DNA of 48,791 bases from Chara braunii (GCA_003427395.1 BFEA01000589.1:795904-844694), one strand, 5' to 3'; counted from the first letter of the stretch, positions 27,809 through 38,580 are shown. The notes: generated by a model not told the origin, from the letters alone. Numbers and translations: made by a program.

Positions 27809-29685
27809 TCAGAGGATGACGCGATAATCGGGGTAGTGGCGGTACTGAGTGCGATACGCGTCGATCACCGACTGATCAACAGTGGTGATGGAGATGGGAG
27901 CAAGATGGATGGGTTCCTGATTGTGATCAGGACGGCGGGACAAGGCGTCGGCGACGCGGTTCGTTTCACCCTTGATGGGTTGAGTGGTGAAACTAAACTC
28001 GGATAAGTCACGCCACCAGCGTGCCTGTCGAGGGGAAAGCTTAGGCTTTGTGAGGAAAGCCTGGACAACTGAGTTGTCCGTGCGCACCGTGAAGGGCGCC
28101 CCGTGCAGATAATGACGCCAATGCCGGGTAGCATAAACTACTGCGAGAACCTCACGTTCATCGGCAGTGTAGTTTATCTCGACAGGCAGTAGCTGACGGG
28201 AGTAGAAAGCGATCGGGCAATCCCCAGCACGAGCCTCGACAGTCTCATCCTCCGCGATGGTCGGGGAGTAGGCAACAGGAGGACTGTCAGTGGAGGGAAG
28301 TGGTGGGAGGATAGGCGTCAATCGAGAAGCAGTGTCAGCAGGAGGGGGGGGGAAAGGAGGGACATCGGGGTAAGGTGAATCTGGAGGAGAGGGAAACACC
28401 TAAGAAAGGACAGCTCCTACTGCAAAGTCTAACGCATCGGTGGTGACGATAAAGGGGCGATAAAAATCGGGAAGGCGAAGAACCGGCGCACAGGTCACCG
28501 CCTTCTTGAGGGCGCGAAAGGCGTCCTCGCACAGGGGTGTCCAAGACCACGGCGGGTTCTTTCGGAGGAGGGTAGAGGTAAGGACGTAGGAATACCTAGC
28601 GTATCCCTGGATAAAATTACTATAGTAGCTGGTGAAGCCTAGGAAACTGCGAAGCTGCTTGGCAGATGTGGGGACGGGCCACTCTGCAATAGCAGTGATC
28701 TTTGCATCGTCCACGTGGAGACCCTTGTCAGACACATGGTGTCCTAGAAAGTCCACTTTGCGCTGGGCAAAGCGGCACTTACTGAGCTTGGCATAGAAGC
28801 CATGCTTGCGTAAGCGCTGTAGGACATCGCGGAGGTGTCTGAGATGGTCTTTTAAGGTACGATTGTAGACCAAGATGTCGTCCAGGTATACGAGAACGTA
28901 TTCTTCAAGGATGTCCCTGAAGATGTCGTTCATCGCCGTCTGGAAGGTGGCGGGNGCATTGGTGAGGCCGAATGGCATCACCGTGAACTCGTAGTGGCCG
29001 AAGCGCGATCGGAAGGCGGTCTTCGGCTGATCCTCTGTGGCAACGCGGATCTGGTGGTAACCGCTACGAAGATCAATCTTCGTGAAGAAGTGCTTGCCTG
29101 CCAGACGGTCAAACAACTCATGCACACGGGGCCTGGGATAGCCCGAGTAATGGTTAAGGCCGCGGTAGTCGATGCAGAGGCGGAGAGTTCCGTCCGCTTT
29201 GCGAGCAAAGAGGACAGGTGCACCCGAAGGGCAATGAAACCCAGTCGAAGGAGCTTCTCAAGCTGACGCTTGAGTTCCGTCGCCTCTGGAATCGAGAATC
29301 GGTATGGTGCCTGATGGTGAACACGATAGTCAGGCACGAGTTGGATGGAATGCTCGACACCGCGCATCGGGGGAATCCCGCTGTATGAGAAATAGGGGGG
29401 GAAGAAGTCGCGGTACTCTCGAATCAGGTCGCGAACGGCGGGCTCTAAGTCTGCCGTTAACCGTGTGAGTTCCTCAGCGTCTGCGTCAGCACGAGACGTA
29501 TGTGTGGACTCGACAGTCGACGGCGCAGGGGCCCGAGACGTGGAGGAGGTATCCGCAGGCTGGCGAGTGGATGTAGAGATGGGAGCCGCGAAGATGGAAG
29601 GAGGGTCAGGGGGATCGGGCTCCAGAGAGATGAGCTCAACCTCGGGACAGAGTGGATCGTAGCGAAGAAGATCCATGACGTTCAC
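27809..29685 (-). pseudogene. Ty3/gypsy reverse transcriptase-RNase H
   Basis: The fingers include VEHSIQLVPDYRVHHQAPYR, then after a one-base shift near 29225 [36 protein letters not shown] is the A box, LTNXPATFQTAMN the B box, and EYVLVYLDDILVYN the YLDD catalytic box. The connection FLGFTSYYSNFIQGYA is typical of gypsy. RNase H starts VTTDALDFAVGAVLS, followed by an in-frame TAG (about 28402-28404) and a ~55-residue Pro-rich insertion before PIAFYSRQLLPVEINYTADE, VRTDNSVVQAF and VADALSRRP. The insertion is not usual in this family. Confidence 0.92.
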
Positions 29686-30732
29686 TGAGTAGAACGTGAC
29701 ATCCTCCTGTCGTATGAAGTGAGCAAACTGATGAGGGGAAGTGAACGCGATGTTGGGGTGGGACCTTGAGGGACGAGGGTCCTGGGGAGGTAGATCGGGC
29801 GGGGTTTCGCCCGTGGTTCCAATGAACGGGATGAGATGGGTCTGACCACACTTCGTTTTGAGAACGAGTGTCTCGGTCGCCCATTCGGCCTCTGTGCCAC
29901 GGAATCAGCGAGACCAGGGAGTGCTTAGGATAAAGTCGTACCCAGTTTCCAACACGTCGAAGTGCGTGGAGGAATGGTAGCGCCTAGGCGTCTGGGGACT
30001 ATCCGATGGCTGGAGGGTGAGGGAGAAGTGGAGGTCGAGGACCGTTTGATCGAAAAAACGCTGCGTCTTGTTATCTCNGAGGGTAACGGAGATAGGAGAG
30101 AAAGACCCAGAGGCAGCTAGGCGAGCTTCCTCAACCACGCAAGGGTGAACGAAATTTCCCTGCGAGTCAGAGTCCCATAAAGCGTGGTACACCCTCGTAG
30201 ATGTCCCTAGGCGAATAGGGATGATGGGTAGGGTGCGATCATGGTCAGAGAGCAAGGCGAGAAGACGCCGCAAGATGTTGATGTGTCTCGTGAGGCGCTC
30301 CTGACGAGCCTGCAGAATGTTCAAGTCCAGGAGAGATGATACAACGTCATCGCGAGTCGCCAGCTGAGCGCTACGACGGGTTGTGCGAATGGCGCGACGC
30401 GTCGGAAGTCTCGGGGGAGAAGCGCTAGATGCGGCGGTCTGCTGGGAGGCAGACGGTACCTCGATAGACGATGGGGCGGAGAGAACTGCGTCTGTCGTGT
30501 CCTGAGGGTCCTCTGGTGGGGTAGCCAAAGGGGCAAACCACGACTCGGTGGTCGGAAAGTTGGCTACGTGCGAGGCCTCAGGGGCACCGTGCATTGTGGC
30601 TAGGTGGATGGGGTTGGCCGGGCGGGGCCGGGGGGGGACTGAGATCGACGCTGACGAGATATGTCTGCGTAGTGCCGATCGAGGGCGGTATGGTACGGAC
30701 CCTTTGAGGAGGTGTGTCCATCTAGGCGGCAA
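29686..30732 (-). pseudogene. Ty3/gypsy protease region
   Basis: The frame from 30732 carries a Ser/Pro-rich N-terminal part, a helical stretch (DLNILQARQERLTRHINILR), then YHALWDSDSQGNFVHPCVV, where the retropepsin catalytic Asp motif (normally DSGA or DTGA) reads DSDSQ. YDFILSTPWSR matches the conserved YDxILGxPWL block near its end. A TGA at about 29902-29904 separates it from an in-frame continuation (ETLVLKTKCGQTHLIPFIGT) leading to RT. One N lies at 30078. Loss of the catalytic Gly suggests an inactive protease unless this lineage tolerates it. Confidence 0.8.
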
Positions 30733-32659
30733 CGAAGGCAGCCGCGCCGGGCCTCGAGGGCGGCACGCTCCTCAGGGGATAGAGCTCCGCGAGGAGGGAC
30801 ATAACCCTACGGGAGGTCTATTTGAGGAACCGTGGGTGTGCGGACGCCAGCCTGTGCAACCCGACTAGGAGCACGACCCATGGCAGACATGGCCAGCGCC
30901 AAACGCTCGGCCATCGGAACTGTGTCGTCATCCAAGTGATACTGGATGACGTCTCGTAGCTCGATGTCCTCGGGGGCGTCCCCAAGGGTAGGGTCAAACT
31001 CCGCCGAGGCGTCCTCGCTGTACTCCAGAGAACTGTAGCGCCGAGAGAATGGCGCTCCAGGGTGGGCTGGTCGACGAAACCGGCCAGCGAAGGAGAATCG
31101 ACCGCGAGTAGCACCACGTGACTGGGTGGCGGCAGCGGTGGATCGCGAAGAAGATGGGGTGTCGGAAAAGCGATTCCGCATCTTCTGGTACTCTCGATTA
31201 GCCTCGTAGGCTTGCTCGGCGGAGGCAAAGCTCTGTCACTTGAGCTCGATACGGTAGTCAGTCGGGAGACTGACTACGAACCTGTTGGTCAAAAGGGCCT
31301 CAAGTAGGAGTGCCTCATCGCAAATGATGCGGGCGTCCTGGAACACTCTGATGTGACGCTCAAGATCGGAGGGTGTGGAGGACCCGCGCCACTGCGTCTG
31401 GGTGACCCGGTCTAGGGCGTCGGTCGCATCGTGGAGGGTGCCGTAGCGGTCGTGGAGGAACGCGTTGAAATCCGCGAGAGTGGGCACCTCACCTGCACGA
31501 GTACGATGGGTATAATAGTTCTCCCAAGCGAAGAATGCACAACCTCGCAATTTAGTTGCGAGAGCGGAACACCACAAGTCCTGACTAGTGTAAGTCTGTG
31601 TCAGCGCTCGTGTGGCAGTCTGTAACCTGTGCGACACACGCATCGTACCATCGTAGTCGGGTATGTCCGACAGACGCACAAGGGTGCGATTGCTGTGGTG
31701 GCGGCGAGGGGAGAGGGGCTGATGGGTCTGCACTACGGCGGAACATGTCGGAGCTGGTGCAGAGGTAGAAGTGGGGGCTGGCGGTGAGCCGGGGCCGCTG
31801 GTGGAAGGTCCAGCGGGCGTGGAGGTACAGCCGCAACCGACTGTGACGGAGTAGCAAGGTAGGAGGGTAGAGGGGGGGGAGCCGGTCGAGGGAAGCGAGC
31901 CGGCAAGATAGTGGTAGGAGGGACGGTGTAAGAAGAAGAAGGGTGCGCAGCCTGTGGAGGGTGAGGCTGTCTAAGGGAAAGAATCTCCGCCTGGAGCTGG
32001 GCCACAGTGGCTTGTAGGGTAGCCACTTGCTGGGTGCGCGGGGTCGGGGATGGAGGAGGTGGAGGGAGTGCTCTAGCAGGGAGAGGAAGAACTCCGGGCA
32101 GAAGTACCGTAACTGGTGCAGGAAGCTGCGAAGCAGCACCGGGGTGGGTAGATGAGACTATCTGGCCCGATGTCGGTATCTGGGCGACAGCACATCCGGC
32201 GGTGGCCGAAGCGGCAGGGGCGGCAACCGATTGGTGTACCGCCACAAACGGTGTGGTCTGGGTGGCAGCAACACTCACCACTAGGGCGGGGGAGTGCTGG
32301 GCCTGGCCCGCAGATGAGGACGAACCGCCACGTCTTCGTCTCTGGCGTCGTGGAGAGCCAGACTCCGAGCTGGTAGGCGATGGGGTCTGAGAGCGGTGGG
32401 GGGACCTATGAGGGGAACCCTTGAGGCGGTGAACTTCAAGGGCGAGCGCATTAACTTGCGTCTCCAGCGATGCAAGCGCATCGAGTCGCGCTTGCAAAGG
32501 TGCAAGGAGGGACGCAAGAACAGCTCGAAGGTCCGTGGGGTCCACACCATGCTGACCCTGGACCGTGAGGTGGGTGGACGCTTGAGAGGTGGATGGCGCT
32601 GCAATGATCTCCTCGATTGTAGCCATATCCGTGGATGGTGGAGGAAGAGAGGTAGACAT
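30733..32659 (-). pseudogene. Ty3/gypsy gag
   Basis: Begins MSTSLPPPSTDMATIEEIIA and has a coiled-coil-like segment (LQARLDALASLETQVNALAL), a basic Ser/Arg stretch and a long Pro/Ala-rich region. A frameshift near 31735 leads into the gag core: FAWENYYTHRTRAG, DFNAFLHDRYG, TQTQWRGSSTPSDLERHI and LLTNRFVVSLPTDYRIELK. An in-frame TGA (31234-31236) and a TAG near 30805 follow. After the second stop is CLRCRLDGHTSSKG, a CCHC zinc knuckle whose last Cys is Gly. Gag would form the virus-like particle, but this copy is broken. Confidence 0.85.
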
Positions 32660-32876
32660 GGTGGGAGGTGGGGGGAGATATGGGTTGTGGTATGGGGACA
32701 GAGGACCATCGGTGAGAGGGAGAGGACCGCGGGAGCGGAGTGAGTAGTCGTGGGTCGGTTCGCCCCGTGACCAACGGGTCGCGCGTGAGATGGTGGCGCG
32801 AATCCGGTTTAGGGGAGAGGAGCCGTTCGGGTCCAGGGTGCCCGACGGGAGGAGGTGGGAGAGTAGGGGGGTTGGG

Positions 32877-32924
32877 AAAACCCTAAACCCTAGAAAAACC
32901 CTAAGGAAACCCTAACCGGAGTTT
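32877..32924. repeat. interstitial telomere-like repeats (CCCTAAA)
   Basis: AAAACCCTAAACCCTAG is followed by AACCCTAAGG and AACCCTAACC, four CCCTAA units in 48 bases. This matches the plant-type telomere repeat and the telo-box found in plant promoters. Confidence 0.7.
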
Positions 32925-33089
32925 AGGTGGTTAGGGGAAGGTGGCGGCGACCTAATCAAGAAAAGAAAATAATAAATATAGAGCGGAGGGAGAATAGAGT
33001 AAACAGTGGATTTTCGAGATAAAAATAAAATAAANNAATAAATANAAATAAATAAATANATAAAATGTAAAGATTGAGGAGAGNGAGAA

Positions 33090-34115
33090 TATTTATTTTT
33101 TTNGAATNTTCGGCAGCATTTTCCCACTCCGCATGNGNTCAAAAATGTGCGAAGAGGAAGGAAAGTGCAAGAGGGACACACTAACTTTTAAAATGCCGCA
33201 AATTAAAATTTTCAAAAAAATAAATAAATAAATAAATAAATAAATAAGGAGGTGGAGGAGAGTGAAGAGAAGCTAAGTTTTCGAATTTTTCAAAAATTTC
33301 GGCAGCATTTCGTTACCCCCATGGGGTCGAAGTGTGCCGTCAAGAAAAAGACTAAGTAAAGTAAGAATATTTTGTCAGCACTTCGCTACCCCCAAGGGGA
33401 CTAAGTAAAGTAAGAATATTTTGTCAGCACTTCGCTACCCCCAAGGGGTCAAGATGTGCTGAAAAAGACTAAGTATGAAGAAAACGGAAAATTTCGGCAG
33501 CACTTTGTTACCCACACGGGGTCAAAATGTGTGCCAAAAGCAAGAATGGTTAAGTTCTGAACAGATTTTAGGGTGCCGCAGAAAATTTCGAATTTTTAGA
33601 ATAAATAAAATAAATAAATATAAAATAAATCAGAAAAATAAGAAAAGAGGTAGGGAAAAAGATGATTCAGATTTTTTGAGGAAAAGAAAATTTTACATCA
33701 AAAAGAAAGAGAAAAGAAGGAAAAACAGAAAAATTCGGAGTTGGGTGTTGGGGGTGATGGAAAAGGGATGAAGAAAGAGAGAAAGAAGTGAGAAGAGAAA
33801 GAAAAAGGTAAGGTGGGGGATGGGGGAGATGATGGGATTGTAGTTGGGGGAGAGAAGGAGGAGAAGAGGGTGGTAGGATGGGAGAGAAGGATATGAAAAA
33901 GGTGGAGAGAAGTATGAAATTAGTGAGAAATGGTGAGTGGGAAGGAGAGGAGAGAAAAAGGTTGTGGAAGATGGATGGAGAGGGAGGTAGGGGTAGAGTG
34001 TAGTGGTACGGGGGAAAAGATGATTAGATGATGGGGGGAAAAAGAGAAAAGAGGTTGGGGGAGAGTGGGTTAGTGGCAGGATGGTGATACCAGGCTCTTG
34101 GGTGGCCAAGAGCAA
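33090..34115. repeat. duplicated leader block, copy A
   Basis: The blocks TTCGGCAGCATTT, TGCCGCAAATTAAAA, GGCAGCATTTCGTTACCCCC, GGTGCCGCA and ACCAGGCTCTTGG-TGGCCAAG occur in the same order in copy B (34810-35672). The module TCGGCAGCA-TTCGTTACCCC plus GGGGTCaAaaTGTGC is itself repeated four or five times in this copy, and copy A has one extra tandem module (33361-33460). Confidence 0.85.
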
Positions 34116-34790
34116 ANCCTGATTTTCGTCCCAGACTTCTTCTTTCCCGCCTTTGCATTCATCGAGGTTGTCGTTGCCCTCGTCGTTGACTCAGACTGTC
34201 CACCACTAACATCCTTTCGTTTGTCGCAAGAGGGAGCCGTTCCTGCATCTGGGAAAGCAGTAGAAGATGTGGCAGTTGTGGATGACTTGGCAGCAGACGC
34301 CCTCTTGGCAGCAGATGCCGTGACAACAGCTGATGAGGCAGCAGACGATGACATAGCACCGAATGGCTTGGTGGCTTGGTAGCAAATGGACTGCCAACAG
34401 ATGACGTAGCAGAAGATGACGTGGCAGCAGATGACATAGCAGCAAATGGCTTGGCAGCAAATGGCTTGGCAGCAAATGGTACCGGTAAGGGCATCTCAAA
34501 AATTTTCCTGCTGGCTTTTAATGGTCATCCGGTAGGGGCATCCCGCAAATTAGGGACCGGTAGGGCATCCCGCAAATTAGGGACCGGTAGGGCATCCCGC
34601 AAATTAGGGACCGGTACCGGTAGGGGTGTAACAAAAAGATTTGAGGCCCAAACGACACCAGGGTCTTATGGAAAATTTGAACCCTGCTCAGAGGGGCGCG
34701 ACAGGGTAAATCGGCCGTTGGAGGGGCGCGATGCAAAATAACGCAAATTACAGGGGCGCCAGACAAATTTTCCCTAAAAATAATTAATGA
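34116..34790. repeat. insertion with short tandem repeats between leader blocks
   Basis: Contains three direct repeats of GGTAGGG-CATCCCGCAAATTAGGGACC (about 34532-34615) and a run of GCAGCAGATG/GCAGCAAATGGCTTGGCA words. On the minus strand the latter encode PFAAKPFAAKPFAAMSSAAT in one frame, and after a frame change ASAAKRASAAKSSTTATSST and NAKAGKKKSGTKI. This looks like a captured fragment of an Ala/Lys/Ser-rich coding sequence of unknown identity. Confidence 0.5.
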
Positions 34791-34809
34791 AATAAGGAAA
34801 TAAAATATG

Positions 34810-35672
34810 AAGAGAGAAATAATATTTATTTTTTTATAATTTTCGGCAGCATTTCCCTACCTTCCATGGGGTCAAGAATGTGCCAGCGGGAAAGGACTCA
34901 AAGGAGAGACCAAGATAAACACACTAGGTTTCAAACTGCCGCAAATTAAAAATTTCAGAAAATAAATAAAGAAATAATAAATAAATAGATAAATAAATAA
35001 ATATGTAAATAAGTGGATGAGGAGGTGGAGAGAAATGAAATATCTGATTTTTCAAAAAATTTGGCAGCATTTCGTTGACCCCATGGGGTCGAAGTGTGCC
35101 GAAAAAGGCTAAGTAAGAGAAAAACAGAAAACTTCGGCAGCACTTCGTTACCCCCACGGGGTCAAAATGTGTGCCGAAAGCAAGAAAGACCAACTCCTAG
35201 TCAGATTTAAGGGTGCCGCAAAGAAATTCGAATTTTCAGAATAAATAAAAGAAAAAATAAAATAAATCAGAAAATGAGAAGGGAGGGGGGGGGGGATAAG
35301 ATAATTCGAATTTTTGGAGAAAAGGCAAGATTGAAATCAAAGAGAAAGGGAAAAAAAGAAAAACAGAAAAATTCGAAGTAGGGGGGGGGAAGGGGATGAA
35401 AGAGTGATGAAGAAAAGAGAAATAGGTGAGAGAGAGAGAGGAGTAGTGAAGTGGAAGATGGGGGAGATGAGATTAGTAGGAGATGGTGAGTGGGGAGGAG
35501 AGGAGAGAAAAAGGTGGTGGTAGATGAGTGAAGAGGGAGATGGGAGGAGGCGGGGTAGTAGTAGAGTTGGAAAGGATGATTAGATGATGGGGGGGGAGAG
35601 AAAAAGGGTTGGGGGAGGGTAGGTTAGTGAAGAGAGATAATACCAGGCTCTTGGTTGGCCAAGAGCAAAACA
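34810..35672. repeat. duplicated leader block, copy B
   Basis: The partner of 33090-34115, with two or three of the TCGGCAGCA..GGGGTC modules, the TAAATAAATAAATA stretch and the ending ACCAGGCTCTTGGTTGGCCA. Indels and substitutions throughout show the duplication is old. Confidence 0.85.
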
Positions 35673-36104
35673 CTACCAAGATCCACAGGATCTTGGCCTT
35701 CAAGGTGCTGCTGGCCTGATGCCACAACAATAACAGGATGATGATGATGATGATCTAGGGTTGGCTGAGATCTTGATCAGCCACCCTACTGCCACGGTCA
35801 CACAGCCCCCTAGGCAGGGGGGAATCTTGAGCTGCTGCAAAAGTGTTGCTGCAGTAGTAGAAAAATAGTAAAAAATAATGTGGCGCAGCCCCCTAGCCAG
35901 GGGGGTCTTCAGTCTCCACAGCAGGCTGCCACGTGGCACCGCAGATGGCCACGTGTCCAGGCCGCAGCAGCCGGCGGGGGGGCGCAAATAGCAGCCTGGC
36001 TGTTGCTTCCCTGCTGCTCGATGCTCGCCGGCGGGGGGGGGGGGGGTAAATAGCTGGTGCGGAACTGTTCAACACGATTGCTCCACACTATACAACCATG
36101 CATA
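35673..36104. repeat. GC-rich leader part with short repeats
   Basis: CAGCCCCCTAG-CAGGGGGG occurs twice (about 35803 and 35885), each capable of forming a hairpin. GCCGGCGGGGGGG-AAATAGC occurs twice (about 35970 and 36029). Confidence 0.6.
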
Positions 36105-36310
36105 CAGTTTGGCCAGTGTGTTATAGCACTGGCTACGCACGCGCATGAGTGCTGCCTGCCAAGGTTCAAACCCTGGCAGCAGCAGCAGCAGCATCCCGGA
36201 TATCTTGATAATATATATCCGGGAGCGGGGCGGGGAAGTGTGGCGCGCGCGCGCGTGCGGCGGCATATATATCCGGGAGCGGGGCGGGGCAGCGCGCGCG
36301 CGCGTGCGGC
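36105..36310. repeat. tRNA-like B box, (CAG)n and GC-rich direct repeat
   Basis: TTTGGCCAGTGTGTTATAGC and, about 40 bases on, AAGGTTCAAACCCTGG contain pol III A-box-like and good B-box-like (GGTTCAAACCC) matches, as in a tRNA-derived SINE head. A (CAG)n run at 36176-36193 follows, then two copies of TATATATCCGGGAGCGGGGC with GCGCGCGCGCGTGCGGCG between and after. Confidence 0.5.
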
Positions 36311-36540
36311 GACCTTGGCCTTGGTGCTTGCGCGCACGTGTGTGTGGTGGCGCTGCAAGCGCCGCGTGTGTGGTGGCGCTCTCCTTTTTCACCACGTGTC
36401 GGTCTCTTCCCGCTGCTGCTTTCTTTTTCGTTTTTCCTCTGCTGCCGCACCGAAAAACACATGAAAATCCCGTTGTCGGGATTACACCAATCCCACACCC
36501 GCTGTTGCCTGCGGGGGGAAGGACGGGTTGGAGCGGGGAC

Positions 36541-36560
36541 CGTTCCCGCTCTGATACGAG
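36541..36560 (-). promoter_or_regulatory. chromovirus primer-binding site
   Basis: One base inside the 5' LTR the minus strand reads TCGTATCAGAGCGGG. This matches the sequence complementary to the 3' end of plant initiator methionine tRNA (TGGTATCAGAGCCAGG) at most positions, including the whole TATCAGAGC core. Reverse transcription would be primed here. Confidence 0.8.
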
Positions 36561-36721
36561 TGTGCCGGATCCGCCGGGATGGCGGTCCGACAGGATGGCG
36601 ACGAAGGGTAGACGAGGGAGGAGATAGAGATGGAGCTGGAAGGGACAGCGCAGCTCCGACGCGGACTCAACACGCACGTACTCCAAGATCTGCAAAAGTG
36701 AAGAATGACAAAAAACAGACA
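36561..36721 (-). repeat. chromovirus 5' LTR
   Basis: 161 bp, TGTCTG..GGCACA on the minus strand, followed by the primer-binding site. It is paired with 24920-25078. Confidence 0.87.
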
Positions 36722-37690
36722 AGTGCTGGGCCAGATTTTTTTCGATGTTGTGGCAGATCTCAGGGAGGTTTTCAGTTGTTCAATCATTTTCCAGCTTTTT
36801 GTTTCTGCCTCTCAGAGATCCCGGATTCTTACCATCCCTCTCTTAAGACCCGTTTGTTCCACGGGGGGGCCAAACTGCAATAAACCCTCCTGTGCCAGTC
36901 TGTAATATGTCTGTTCCCGAAAAGCGGTTTTCTTGCCACTTCCTCCCACCGGTCCGGTGAACTTTCTGTCTGGCAGGGGTAATTGGCGCCATGCCCGCAG
37001 GGACCTGGTCCAGAAATCATCCCTAATCAAATCCCCCGTCTTGCAGCAGCCCGGCCTGTCCTCTTGGGACCTGGATCGGCATGGTATGGTCCAGGAGCAA
37101 TCCTCCAGCCAGGTAAGGGGGTCGACCTCCGGAGGGGCTTGCGGGGTTAGCCAAGGCTCTCGAAGGGAGACTAGGGGTGAATAGTAAACATTTAATCCAT
37201 TGGATGGCTAGTGCTTTGACCTGAATACCGGGTCCAAGAACTCCTTTATCCTTTGGTTGTGTGACCAGGCCACCCTATTAATCACGTTCAAAAGATTGCA
37301 TTTCCTCTCCAAAGCAATGTTGTGGCTTGCCTTAAGTGCTCTGACTGCCTCTTTGTTGAGGGTCCATATCGCAGATTTATACCACAAGGCGGCCAGCATG
37401 GCATTATTAATGGCCAGCACTTTGCCGACCAACGACGTATGTTTATCATTCCATTGCCCCATTTTTTCTAGTGCAGGTTTCAAAAGCCAATCATCATTGG
37501 TGGCAGGCCTTCCCCTTGCAGTCATCATGATTCCCTAAAACTCTTACCGGGGCTATTTCCGGCGGTCATTTGACCCCTGACCCCTCGGCCGCTTGGGTGG
37601 GCACACCCCCCGATCGTGAATCAACCACCCTAGTGTCTTGTTACCTATCCTCGAACATTTCCTTGCTGTTGGCGCCTTCAATTGGAAGGT
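36722..37690 (-). mobile_element. LINE remnant, ORF2 C-terminal part
   Basis: On the minus strand, broken frames read GWLIHDRGVCPPKRPRGQ, GRPATNDDWLLKPALEKMGQ, TSLVGKVLAINNAMLAALWY and IWTLNKEAVRALKASHNIA (the region after the LINE RT thumb). Near the left end come DDFWTRSLRAWRQLPLPDRK and REQTYYRLAQEGLLQFGPP. The remnant matches the LINE at 1125-2820 in part. Its downstream end meets the chromovirus 5' LTR at 36721. No catalytic RT motifs remain. Confidence 0.75.
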
Positions 37691-38075
37691 TTCTTCAAAA
37701 AGAAGGGGGCAGGGGGGGTGGGAGCAAAGGGTCACTCGATAATTGGAAAAAAGACAACAAAAGAGACGCAACAAAAAAAGGAAAGACAACAAAAAACGGA
37801 AGAAAAGAACGAAGGAATCAAAGAACAATTCAAGCAATTGTACATCTTACAAAAAAAGGGACAGGCCTCTACCGAAGGTCTGTTCCTAACCTGTGAGGTC
37901 TATTCCCCACCTCTCCAAGCCTTCTTACCAGACCCTTACTCTGCCGAGAGGGAGAGAGCTATCGATGGAAAACAGGGAACGAAAAAATCAAAAACGGAAG
38001 AGAAAAGAACATAAAAAAAAGGGGGGGGGGAAGGGAAATGTGGGTAAGGTGGACGAGCAAAAAAGGCATGCATGA
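37691..38075. other. purine/A-rich low-complexity stretch
   Basis: Runs of AAAGACAACAAAAAACGGAA-type sequence occur at 37745-37830, with similar AAAACGGAAGAGAAAAGAAC near 37990. No supported gene. Confidence 0.4.
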
Positions 38076-38454
38076 GAATGAACATCGCACCAGTACCCCA
38101 CCCTTCTATTAGAAGGGTGCTGAAAGCTTATTCCGGAGTCTGCCAAGCATAGATGTCCTTCTCGTCGTTTCAGAGGGCTCTTTTTCTTTTTCTATTGGGG
38201 GTCTTCATTTTTTTCAGTCCTCAGCTTTTGGTGGTCATTAAGGGGTGAATCTCCTCCCTCTGTTGATGCACGTGTGTGTGACCGTGCGCCGTTGTTCCTC
38301 TCTCTCTCTCTCTCTCTCTCTCAGCACACACGCCATTCACATCCTGCGCCCGTTCTTTTTCTAAGTTTTTCATCTATTTTTCATAGAATGGACAGGATGC
38401 TCACGCTACCATAATCATAAATATATCTGACTTCAATTACGGTCAGACCTGGAT
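38076..38454. other. spacer with (CT)n run
   Basis: CT repeat at about 38298-38323. No gene seen. Confidence 0.4.
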
Positions 38455-38580
38455 GCATGACTATAATCACGTCCAGAGCTTGGTACAAAAAGTCCTCATC
38501 CGACTATATAATCACATCCAGAGCTCGGTAGAAAAAGTCCTTGTGCGAGTATGCCCTGAACGGTCATAACCTTCAGGCCT
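38455..38580. repeat. tandem repeat, ~55-bp unit
   Basis: TATAATCAC-TCCAGAGCT-GGTA-AAAAAGTCCT occurs at about 38462 and 38509. The flanking GCGAGTATGCCCTGAA resembles sequence near 11152. Confidence 0.7.

Larger units (their letters stand above)
32660..36540 (-). other. unusually long 3.9-kb chromovirus leader
   Basis: The region between the primer-binding site and gag holds telomere-like repeats, two copies of a ~1-kb AT-rich block and a GC-rich segment of short repeats. It also carries an inserted segment (34116-34790) with traces of low-complexity coding sequence. Typical plant chromoviruses have leaders of a few hundred bases. Confidence 0.65.
24920..36721 (-). mobile_element. degenerate Ty3/gypsy chromovirus, 11.8 kb
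   Basis: Two direct repeats of 159 and 161 bp (24920-25078 and 36561-36721) bound the element and begin TGTCTG and end GGCACA on the minus strand. They differ at about ten positions plus one 2-base gap by eye, so the copy is not recent. In order on the minus strand: 5' LTR, a primer-binding site complementary to initiator-Met tRNA, an unusually long 3.8-kb leader with an internal duplication, gag, protease, RT, RNase H, integrase, chromodomain, a ~1.1-kb 3' noncoding region and the 3' LTR. Several in-frame stops and frameshifts disable it. I found no matching target-site duplication, and both flanks are unrelated LINE remnants, so the ends may be rearranged or misassembled. Confidence 0.87.

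Noticed and set aside
33090-35672. The duplicated leader blocks as the element's LTRs
   Set aside because: They lie on the same side of gag, lack TG..CA ends and have no adjacent primer-binding site, while the pair at 24920-25078 and 36561-36721 meets all these criteria.
36105-36180. Complete tRNA gene
   Set aside because: A good B box is present, but the A box is off consensus and the acceptor and anticodon stems cannot be drawn convincingly. Treated as a tRNA-like SINE head at most.
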